Assembly (NCBI GenBank): GCA_964471945.1
Contig: CAYYIJ010000116.1
Span: forward strand, 1 to 5,412
Length of the DNA: 5,412 nt
Direction of reading: 5' to 3'
Source of the DNA: JASEHD01 sp964471945
Lineage (GTDB): Bacteria; Bacteroidota; Ignavibacteria; UBA10030; SZUA-254
Of the stretch, positions 1 through 5,326 are shown piece after piece. Within the stretch, counting starts at the first letter, position 1. Each line of letters begins with the position of its first letter. Both the position numbers and the translations under genes were made by a program. Under the pieces are notes generated by a model, which saw only the letters and a program-made list of their open reading frames with translations, was not told the origin of the DNA and ran no database searches.

Positions 1-2
1 CA

Positions 3-1418
3 CTAGCATCCGATAACTTCGAGAAACGTTTCGGTGTTTCACCAGAAGACATGAAGAAAATTTTAAACTTTGCACTTTCGAAGGGAGGAGAATTCTCTGA
101 GTTATTCTTTGAATACAGAATAACCAATTCCGTAAGAATGGAAGAAGACATAGTAAAAGATTCATCAGAGAATATCTCGCTCGGTGTGGGTATTCGTGTC
201 CTTAAAGGGGAACAAACCGGTTACGGTTACACCGATGATCTTTCGTTTGATAAGATGAAACAAACTGCACTCACTGCGGCGGCTATCGCTGCAGGAATGT
301 CGAAACTCTCGGTGGCAAATCTAACACAAAAGTCATCCGATCTTCAAGTTTATGATTTGAAATCTCCATTCAATGAATTAAAGCTTTCATTAAAAGTCGA
401 TCTTGTAAAGGAAGCGTACAATGCTATTAAATCGTACGATGAACGCATCGTCAAAGCACAAGTTTCCTTCATGGACGAGATTCAGTATATTACGATTGCG
501 AACAGTGAGGGATTGCTCATTTCAGATGCGCGTCCGCAGGTAATGATGGCTGCATCTGCAACGGCTGAAGAGAATGGAATTAGAAATACAGGATTCAAAA
601 CTGCCGGTGGAAGATATGGACTTGGATTCTTTCAGAACATCATGCTGCCACAAGAAGTTGGGAAAAAAGCCGCGCAAGACGCAATAACACTTCTTTCCGC
701 CGTTGATCCGCCTGCAGGCGAGCAACCGGTTGTGTTAAGCTCGTATCAATCAGGAGTAATGATTCACGAAGCTGTTGGTCATCCGCTCGAAGCAGATGGC
801 AACCGTAAGAAGACCTCGATTATGTGGGATAAGTTGGGTAAGCAGGTAGCGAATTCGATAGTTACAATATATGATGATCCGACAATTCCTAACTATCGCG
901 GTAGTCTCAATATCGATGACGAAGGAACAATCCCGACTAAAAAAATGCTGATCGAAAATGGAAAGCTTGTTGGTTATCTTCAAGATCGTCTTTCTGCAAA
1001 ATTGATGAAGATGGAATTAGACGGTCACGGACGCAGACAGACATATCAAAATAATCCAATCCCTCGAATGGGAAATACAGTATTAGCACCCGGAGATTCT
1101 ACTCCAGAAGATATCATCAAATCAGTTAAAAAAGGATTTTATGCTGAAACATATCAGGGTGGACAGGTTAGTGATACCGGAAAGTTTACTTTCTCTGTTA
1201 ACATGGGTTATCTCATTGAAGATGGGAAGCTTACCAAACCCGTAAAAAATGCAACACTGATTGGAACGAATGTACAAATACTAAATGAAGTTGAAATGAT
1301 TGCCAACGACACGCAGTTTTTCCTCGGAACTTGTGGAAAAGATGGTCAATCGGCAGCGGTAACAGCAGGAACACCAACACTTAAACTCCGTCAGATGACG
1401 GTAGGAGGTCGACAATGA
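3..1418 (+). CDS. tldD: TldD, catalytic metalloprotease subunit of TldD/E (5' end outside the window)
   Basis: Zinc-dependent catalytic subunit of the cytosolic TldD/E heterodimer. In E. coli this protease trims microcin B17 leader peptide and degrades unfolded peptides such as the CcdA antitoxin. Numbering from the ATG at 51: the N-terminal PmbA/TldD domain covers about 1-200, HEAVGH is at 239-244 with an acidic/basic stretch after it, and DDEGTIPT is at 289-296. The third metal ligand is probably Cys428 in GTCGKDGQS, matching the conserved Cys of E. coli TldD. The family ending TLKLRQMTVGG is intact. From ATG 51 the protein has 455 residues, shorter than E. coli TldD (481). The frame is open leftwards to base 3, and the upstream residues (NFEKRFGVSPED) look like genuine TldD N-terminus. 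ATG 51 also has no good ribosome site. I therefore infer that the true start lies just left of the window. The gene overlaps tldE by 4 nt. Confidence 0.93.
   Translation, partial: LASDNFEKRFGVSPEDMKKILNFALSKGGEFSELFFEYRITNSVRMEEDIVKDSSENISLGVGIRVLKGEQTGYGYTDDLSFDKMKQTALTAAAIAAGMSKLSVANLTQKSSDLQVYDLKSPFNELKLSLKVDLVKEAYNAIKSYDERIVKAQVSFMDEIQYITIANSEGLLISDARPQVMMAASATAEENGIRNTGFKTAGGRYGLGFFQNIMLPQEVGKKAAQDAITLLSAVDPPAGEQPVVLSSYQSGVMIHEAVGHPLEADGNRKKTSIMWDKLGKQVANSIVTIYDDPTIPNYRGSLNIDDEGTIPTKKMLIENGKLVGYLQDRLSAKLMKMELDGHGRRQTYQNNPIPRMGNTVLAPGDSTPEDIIKSVKKGFYAETYQGGQVSDTGKFTFSVNMGYLIEDGKLTKPVKNATLIGTNVQILNEVEMIANDTQFFLGTCGKDGQSAAVTAGTPTLKLRQMTVGGRQ
1403..1409 (+). promoter_or_regulatory. Ribosome binding site of tldE
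   Basis: AGGAGGT lies 5 nt before the ATG at 1415, inside the last codons of tldD. It is the strongest Shine-Dalgarno match in the window and supports the ATGA-overlap start, pointing to translational coupling of the two subunits. Confidence 0.75.
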
Positions 1419-2737
1419 AAAACGATAATCTCTTAAAATTAGCAGAAGACTTAGTTGCATTTGGTCGCAAGAAAGGTGCAAGCCAGATGGAAGTATCAAT
1501 CAGGCAGGGTAGTGAGTTTTCTCTCGATGTTCGTGAAGGAGAAGTCGAGCGATTGGTAGAAGCCGGTTCAAAGGGACTTTCACTTCGACTTTTTGTAGAA
1601 GGAAAGATGTCGCGGGCAAGTTCTTCCGATCTTTCAAAAGAAACTTTGGAGAAGCTTGTCGAGAACGCTATCGAACGTGCTAAACTTTCCAGTGCAGATC
1701 CGCTGGCGGGTCTTCCTGAGAAGGAAGTCATATCTGTCGATATCGAAAAATTGAAAATGTGGGATCCGGCTATTCTTGAGCTTTTGCCTGAGAAAAAAAT
1801 CGCAATTGCCAAGGAGATAGAAAAAATCTGTTTATCCGATAAACGAGTCAAGAAAAGTTATGGTTCGTCGTATGGAACGTATACAGGTGAAACATTTCTT
1901 GCCAACTCGAACGGTTTCAGCGGATCATATAAACGCACTGTATGTTCGTCAGGTGTTTACTTGCAATCAGGCGAAGAACCAAATCTTTTCGATGAAGGAT
2001 GGAATGATTCTTCCAGAATTCTAAGTGAACTCGAAAGTCCTGAAGAGATTGCCAAGAAAGCGATTCACCGAGTAACCCGGCTGATCGGTGGAAAGAAAGT
2101 GGATTCACAGAACGTTCCGATTGTGTTCGAGTCGCCGATGACTGCAAGCTTGCTCAGTTTTTTGTATAACTGTATCAACGGAAATAGCGTTTACTTGAAG
2201 CAATCATTCCTGGCGGGTAAAATCGGTGAAAAGATTGGAAGCGATCTCGTTACGGTAACGGATGATGGGTTGATCCCCGGTGCTGCCGGTACAAAACCGT
2301 TCGATGGTGAAGGTGTTCCTACACGGAAAACCATCGTGATTGAAAACGGTGTTCTCAAAAATTACCTGATGGATACTTACGCAAGCAAAAAGTTGGATAT
2401 GAAATCAACAGGTAATAGTTCGGGTGTCAATAATTTTTATCTCGCACCGAGCAAATCAACACCAGAAGAAATTATCAAATCGGTTGATAAAGGATTATTC
2501 CTTACAGGCACAATCGGGTTTGGTTTAGTACCGACGACTGGAGATATTTCACGTGGTGCATTTGGTTTGTGGATCGAGAAAGGTGAACTGACATATCCTG
2601 TAGCAGAAATTACATTCTCAGGAAATCTTGGTCAACTTCTCAAAGGAATTGAGATGGTTGGTAACGATATGAAGTTTAAAAATTCTATAACCGGTCCCAC
2701 TATAAAAGTTGCCGAGATGACTGTGAGTGGGAAGTAA
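1415..2737 (+). CDS. tldE: TldE/PmbA, non-catalytic partner subunit of TldD/E
   Basis: This is the paralogous partner of TldD, forming the heterodimeric protease in the cytosol. Its 440 residues are close to the roughly 450 of E. coli PmbA. The N-terminal domain runs about 1-225. At 238-260 the segment equivalent to the TldD active site reads FESPMTASLL...NGNSVY and has no HExxxH, as expected for TldE. The C-terminal half has the family features DDGLIPG (283-289), FDGEGVPTRKT (296-306), SRGAFGLWIEKGELTYPVAE (379-398) and GNDMKFKNSITGPTIKV (416-432). The stretch LAPSKSTPEEIIKSVDKG (343-360) matches LAPGDSTPEDIIKSVKKG in TldD, showing shared descent. The start is fixed by AGGAGGT and the 4-nt ATGA overlap with tldD. 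The next gene begins within 22 nt, so the genes are probably one transcript. Natural substrates in this organism are unknown, and no RiPP precursor is visible nearby. Confidence 0.94.
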   Translation: MKNDNLLKLAEDLVAFGRKKGASQMEVSIRQGSEFSLDVREGEVERLVEAGSKGLSLRLFVEGKMSRASSSDLSKETLEKLVENAIERAKLSSADPLAGLPEKEVISVDIEKLKMWDPAILELLPEKKIAIAKEIEKICLSDKRVKKSYGSSYGTYTGETFLANSNGFSGSYKRTVCSSGVYLQSGEEPNLFDEGWNDSSRILSELESPEEIAKKAIHRVTRLIGGKKVDSQNVPIVFESPMTASLLSFLYNCINGNSVYLKQSFLAGKIGEKIGSDLVTVTDDGLIPGAAGTKPFDGEGVPTRKTIVIENGVLKNYLMDTYASKKLDMKSTGNSSGVNNFYLAPSKSTPEEIIKSVDKGLFLTGTIGFGLVPTTGDISRGAFGLWIEKGELTYPVAEITFSGNLGQLLKGIEMVGNDMKFKNSITGPTIKVAEMTVSGK

Positions 2738-2759
2738 GAACCATTTATGAAAGCATTTT

Positions 2760-4001
2760 TTGCCCTCTGAAATCAATACCGCTCTCAACCGTGTTGCAGA
2801 AACGTATGTAATGCTTGTCCTCTCAGTTGGTCAGCACGACGAGAGTTATGTGGATGCGTATTATGGTCCAATTGAGTTGTTGGAAAATGTTAAGAGGGAG
2901 AAAAGCTCACTCGAACAAATTAAAACCATGGCTGATAATTGTATTAAAGAATTAAAATTTTTAGAAGTGGATAATGAAGAAGAAATTATTCAACTACGCC
3001 ATCAATATTTGATAAAACAATTACAGTCGCTTGTTGCACGTGTAGAAATGATAGAAGGGAAGAAATTTTCATTTGATGAAGAAGCAAAAGCACTCTATGA
3101 TGTTACCCCACCTACATTTCCAGAAAGTCATTTCCAGAAAATTCTAAAAGAAATGGACGGATTATTACCGGGCAGCGGTGCTGTAAGTGAGCGATATGAT
3201 GATTTTAAAGAAAGATTTATCATTCCGATAGAAAAATTGGATAAAATATTTCAGACGGCAATTATTGAGTGCCGCAAGCGAACTAAAGAACACATAGAAC
3301 TCCCTTCAAATGAAAACTTCGCCATAGAGTATGTTAGCAATAAACCATGGAGCGGTTACAATTGGTACAAGGGAAACAGTTTTAGTTTAATCCAGTTGAA
3401 CACCGATCTGCCTATTTATATAGATCGCGCAATTGATCTTGCTGCGCACGAGGGTTATCCCGGCCACCATGTTTATAATTCATTGCTCGAATCGGTTCTT
3501 TACCAAAAATATGGTTGGATTGAGTCTTCGGTTTATGCGCTTTTCAGTCCGCAATCGTTGATTGCTGAAGGTACGGCGAACTTCGGAATCGAGGTTGCAC
3601 TTCCTGGGGGCGAGCGAGTTGAGTTTGAAAGAAAAGTATTATTCCCGCTTGCAGGAATGGATGTGAGCATGGTTGATTTATATTATAAAATGCATGAGTT
3701 ATTTTTAAAGTTGGGTTATGTAGGCAACGAAGCAGCGCGTGGTTATCTGAACGGTACAATTACACGTGACCAAGCCGTAGATTGGCTGATAACTTATGCA
3801 CTTATGTCGCCCGACAGGGCAAAGCAGCGCACTCGTTTCTTCGATACTTACCGCAGTTACGTGATAAACTACAATCTTGGACAGGATTTGGTGAAGTCAT
3901 ACATCGAAAAGCGAGGTGGGACTGCTGAAAATCCTGTGAAGAGATGGGAAGAATTTAAAAAGTTGATTTCATCGCCGAGGCTGCCGTCGGGATTAACTTA
4001 A
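2760..4001 (+). CDS. DUF885-type putative metallopeptidase, short form
   Basis: Predicted cytosolic zinc peptidase related to the DUF885 family. With 413 residues it is shorter than typical DUF885 proteins (about 550-600), but the diagnostic site is present: AAHEGYPGHHVYN, with HE at 230-231 and HH at 236-237. AEGTANFG follows, and its Glu270 is a likely third ligand. HDESYVDAYYGP (26-37) near the N-terminus is also family-like. No signal peptide or membrane segment is evident. The only start in this frame is TTG 2760, because a TGA lies at 2748. An ATG at 2747 sits one frame off and would join the gene if the T6 run at 2756-2761 were one T shorter. The gene lies 22 nt after tldE, so co-transcription is likely. 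Its last codons (ISSPRLPSGL) belong to a 33-bp repeat recurring at 4558-4590, so the present C-terminus (LT-stop) may be a replacement for the original (LE-stop). The substrate is unknown. Confidence 0.85.
   Translation: MPSEINTALNRVAETYVMLVLSVGQHDESYVDAYYGPIELLENVKREKSSLEQIKTMADNCIKELKFLEVDNEEEIIQLRHQYLIKQLQSLVARVEMIEGKKFSFDEEAKALYDVTPPTFPESHFQKILKEMDGLLPGSGAVSERYDDFKERFIIPIEKLDKIFQTAIIECRKRTKEHIELPSNENFAIEYVSNKPWSGYNWYKGNSFSLIQLNTDLPIYIDRAIDLAAHEGYPGHHVYNSLLESVLYQKYGWIESSVYALFSPQSLIAEGTANFGIEVALPGGERVEFERKVLFPLAGMDVSMVDLYYKMHELFLKLGYVGNEAARGYLNGTITRDQAVDWLITYALMSPDRAKQRTRFFDTYRSYVINYNLGQDLVKSYIEKRGGTAENPVKRWEEFKKLISSPRLPSGLT
3962..3994 (+). repeat. 33-bp direct repeat, left copy (3' end of the DUF885 gene)
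   Basis: This starts GTTGATTTCATCG and ends TCGGGATT, and it matches 4558-4590 at 32 of 33 positions. The single difference is G/A at a wobble base (Pro CCG versus CCA). This copy is in frame as the last codons of the DUF885 gene, which then ends with Thr-stop. With the right copy it brackets the DUF4160/DUF2442 pair, the offset between copies being 596 bp. It resembles one side of an integration or duplication scar. Confidence 0.85.
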
Positions 4002-4056
4002 AAATCTTTCTCTTACTTTAGTTTTGATTTTAACATTACCAATAGTTAAATTGAAT

Positions 4057-4063
4057 AGAGAAG
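4057..4063 (+). promoter_or_regulatory. Possible ribosome binding site of the DUF4160 gene
   Basis: AGAGAAG lies 10 nt before ATG 4074, a partial and slightly distant match. The AT-rich leader (4002-4073) also holds a weak promoter-like pair, TTGATT at 4024 and TTAAAT at 4046 with 16 nt between, which could let the module be expressed on its own. Neither is strong. Confidence 0.35.
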
Positions 4064-4073
4064 ATATAATAAT

Positions 4074-4310
4074 ATGCCGACAGTTTTGATAATTGGGAAA
4101 TATCGCTTTTTCTTTTTCAGTAATGAAGGAAATGAGCCATCCCATATACATGTTGAATCCGGAGATCAATATGCTAAATTCTGGATCGATCCTGTTCAAC
4201 TGGCGAGATCTGTAGGTTATAGTGCTAAAGATCTGAATACTCTTAGAACTATGGTTTTAGAAAATGTGAATCTCTTTAAGGAAAAATGGTATGAGTACTT
4301 TGGTCGCTAA
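4074..4310 (+). CDS. DUF4160 protein, first gene of a toxin-antitoxin-like pair
   Basis: This 78-residue protein of the DUF4160 family is full length for the family. Recognisable features are the start MPTVLIIGKYRFFFFSNEGN, the histidine motif EPSHIHVESGD (His24 and His26, family form PHIHV with Ser in place of the second Pro), AKFWIDPVQL (34-43), GYSAKDL (48-54) and the ending W-YEYF. The family has no established biochemical function that I know of. It is commonly found beside DUF2442, and such pairs look like type II toxin-antitoxin modules, but which partner would be toxic is not settled. Here its 3' end overlaps the DUF2442 gene by 20 nt. The pair sits between the two 33-bp repeats, downstream of the DUF885 gene, and its DNA appears more AT-rich than tldDE, which fits acquisition as a cassette. 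Confidence 0.85.
   Translation: MPTVLIIGKYRFFFFSNEGNEPSHIHVESGDQYAKFWIDPVQLARSVGYSAKDLNTLRTMVLENVNLFKEKWYEYFGR
4278..4282 (+). promoter_or_regulatory. Ribosome binding site of the DUF2442 gene
   Basis: AAGGA lies 8 nt before ATG 4291, inside the DUF4160 coding sequence. It supports the overlapping start and translational coupling of the pair. Confidence 0.55.
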
Positions 4311-4530
4311 AATTTCTGAAGCGTTGGCATCTGATGTATGGTTTGATGCTGATTCATTGCATATACGCTTGGTTGATGGAAGAGAGCTAAGTGTGCCTTT
4401 GGAATGGTTTTCTAAACTTCGTAACGCCACAGACAAGCAGCGTGACAAATGGAGATTAATAGGGAGGGGTGTCGGTATTCACTGGGATGAATTGGATGAG
4501 GATATTTCAATTTCGGCATTACTAAAATAA
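4291..4530 (+). CDS. DUF2442 protein, second gene of a toxin-antitoxin-like pair
   Basis: This 79-residue protein of the DUF2442 family is complete. Family features in order are VWFDADSLHIRLVDGRELSVPLEWF (16-40, a beta strand, the DGR turn and the PLxWF block), KLRNAT (42-47), and RLIGRGVGIHWDELDEDIS (55-73, the signature segment), ending SALLK. No helix-turn-helix extension is present. The 20-nt overlap with the DUF4160 gene and the AAGGA site inside it make coupled expression likely, as in two-gene toxin-antitoxin operons. Assignment as antitoxin or toxin is inference only. The gene ends 27 nt before the right copy of the 33-bp repeat, so the module fills almost the whole space between the two repeats. 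Confidence 0.86.
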   Translation: MSTLVAKISEALASDVWFDADSLHIRLVDGRELSVPLEWFSKLRNATDKQRDKWRLIGRGVGIHWDELDEDISISALLK

Positions 4531-4552
4531 ATTGTAAAAATTTGTGTTATAA

Positions 4553-4597
4553 AACTTGTTGATTTCATCGCCGAGGCTGCCATCGGGATTGGAATGA
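4553..4597 (+). pseudogene. Orphan remnant of the DUF885 gene 3' end
   Basis: Read in the frame of the DUF885 gene, this stretch encodes NLLISSPRLPSGLE and then TGA. It has no start, and a TAA lies just upstream at 4550. The eleven residues LISSPRLPSGL equal those at the end of the intact DUF885 protein 596 bp upstream. I infer that this was the original gene terminus (Leu-Glu-stop), displaced when the DUF4160/DUF2442 module was inserted. The alternative is a small local duplication. Confidence 0.65.
4558..4590 (+). repeat. 33-bp direct repeat, right copy
   Basis: This is the partner of 3962-3994, with 32 of 33 bases identical in the same orientation. It lies outside any intact gene, just after the DUF2442 gene. 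Immediately left of it is TATAAAACTTGTT (4548-4560), a 13-mer that recurs at 5300-5312 near the window end, so this junction may carry a second kind of repeat as well. Confidence 0.85.
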
Positions 4598-4662
4598 TAA
4601 TTACTATCTCACTGTTCATAGGGTTCTTCGAATTTGTTCACTATCTAATGGGATATATTTTT

Positions 4663-4690
4663 ATTAGATTCTAGAAATCTAATTTTTTCT
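4663..4690 (+). terminator. Possible intrinsic terminator of the + strand operon
   Basis: An 8-bp stem, ATTAGATT (4663-4670) with AATCTAAT (4676-4683), encloses a 5-nt loop and is followed by a T run to 4688. The stem is very AT-rich and therefore weak, but the layout is right for ending + strand transcription. It lies between convergent genes. The opposite strand has no T run after the hairpin. Before the proposed insertion it would have been the terminator of the tldD-tldE-DUF885 operon. Confidence 0.45.
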
Positions 4691-4724
4691 ATCAACGCAC
4701 AGAGTTGTAGTGTGCTGTAAGCAA

Positions 4725-5054
4725 TTATTCTTTCCCCGTTATTTCACTAATAATTATTCCACTCACCATTTCTGCCCTTGGAGGCATAATGGCTGTCAAT
4801 GTCTCGATTTTTAGAATTTTTAATACATAATTACGATACTCGAAAGTATCGAAGACATCATTAATATTACTAATCGATTTTTCAAATTTTATTTCAGCAA
4901 TTATAAAAGTCTTATTTTCTTCATTAATGTTAATATTTGCTACAACACCCCACATTTCACCATTTTTATAGATACAATTTGTGTCTCTGATAGACTCCTT
5001 AGCTAAATTAATATTAAGATTCTCAACATGGCCAACTGCAATTCCACCAGACAT
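4725..5054 (-). CDS. Hypothetical protein, unrecognised; probably the 3' part of a longer frameshifted gene
   Basis: From ATG 5054 this encodes 109 residues that I cannot assign to a family. It starts MSGGIAVGHVENLNIN and has an alternating hydrophobic/polar, beta-rich look (GEMWGVVANININ, KTFIIAEIKFEK). Then come FDTFEYRNYVLKILKI and AIMPPRAEMVSGIIISEI near the end. It has no signal peptide, clear membrane helix or catalytic motif. The DNA is much more AT-rich than tldDE. ATG 5054 has only a weak ribosome site (GAG). The same frame stays open for 77 more codons up to 5285 without any ATG, GTG or TTG, which suggests that the real protein is about 185 residues and begins near 5278 through a frameshift (see the next entry). 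It is convergent with the DUF2442 gene, with a 194-bp gap between them. The call that it is a real gene rests on the long open frame in AT-rich DNA. Confidence 0.6.
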   Translation of the reverse strand: MSGGIAVGHVENLNINLAKESIRDTNCIYKNGEMWGVVANININEENKTFIIAEIKFEKSISNINDVFDTFEYRNYVLKILKIETLTAIMPPRAEMVSGIIISEITGKE

Positions 5055-5278
5055 ATTCTCGATGATTAATTTTGAATTATTAATAATATTATTTTCATTC
5101 GTCTTCTTATCATTAGGTGAAGCAGGATGAATGTTATTTTGTTTATTGATGCGTTCTATTGTTTTTAGTACGTTAGTATCGGCTTGATAATAATTATTTG
5201 TTTGGTTAGCTATATTGCCTGAAACAGGGTTATTATTCTTTTTGTCAACACTTATATTTGTAATGTTTTTTCCATCAT
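5055..5278 (-). pseudogene. Likely N-terminal part of the same minus-strand gene, separated from its start by a frameshift
   Basis: In the frame of the gene below it, this stretch encodes an Asn/Lys-rich segment (for example DKKNNNPVSGNIANQTNNYY and KTIERINKQNN) with no stop until a TAG at 5288-5286. A plausible start lies in another frame: tandem ATGs at 5278 and 5275, preceded by AGGA (5287-5284) at 5 and 8 nt. That reading enters an A6 run (complement of 5266-5271) and stops after 8 codons. One extra A there would join it to the open frame, giving MMEKNITNISV and so on. Either the gene is disrupted, the base count is wrong, or slippage is used. The low-complexity segment could be a linker ahead of the more structured C-terminal part. 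Confidence 0.5.
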
Positions 5279-5297
5279 TAATATCCTAAGTCTAGGG

Positions 5298-5326
5298 AAT
5301 ATAAAACTTGTTCGGGTGAAAATCAA
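5298..5326 (-). promoter_or_regulatory. Possible sigma70-type promoter of the minus-strand gene
   Basis: On the minus strand, TTGATT (5326-5321) and TATATT (5303-5298) are separated by 17 nt. They match the -35 consensus at 4 of 6 positions and the -10 consensus at 5 of 6. Transcription would begin near 5291, leaving a very short leader before AGGA (5287-5284) and ATG 5278. The three signals in the right order support a gene start near 5278 rather than 5054. If the host belongs to Bacteroidota proper, its promoters differ from this consensus. Confidence 0.4.

Noticed and set aside
1381..1851. Long antisense open frame (156 codons, minus strand) across the tldD/tldE junction
   Set aside because: It lies wholly opposite well-supported genes. 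Its translation is Ser/Phe/Arg-rich low-quality sequence typical of a mirror frame, with no start signals or family features.
2747..2770. MKAFFAL as a regulatory leader peptide
   Set aside because: It is only seven codons, with no attenuator hairpin and no codon bias. A start-site or homopolymer explanation is simpler.
3447..3470. HEGYPGHH read as a classical HEXXH zinc site
   Set aside because: The fifth residue is Pro, not His. The motif fits the DUF885-type HExxPGHH site, so I call it that rather than a standard gluzincin motif.
4065..4070. Perfect TATAAT as a -10 box for the DUF4160 gene
   Set aside because: It ends 3 nt before the ATG, so transcription would begin inside the gene. No -35 match stands at the right distance, and the local DNA is AT-rich enough for chance.
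4697..4715. GCACA/TGTGC hairpin as terminator of the minus-strand gene
   Set aside because: The stem is only 5 bp with a 9-nt loop, and the minus strand continues with A-rich rather than T-rich sequence.
5285..5296. CCTA-AGTC-TAGG inverted repeat as an operator
   Set aside because: The 4-bp arms are too short to separate from chance, although its position between the -10 box and the proposed start is suggestive.
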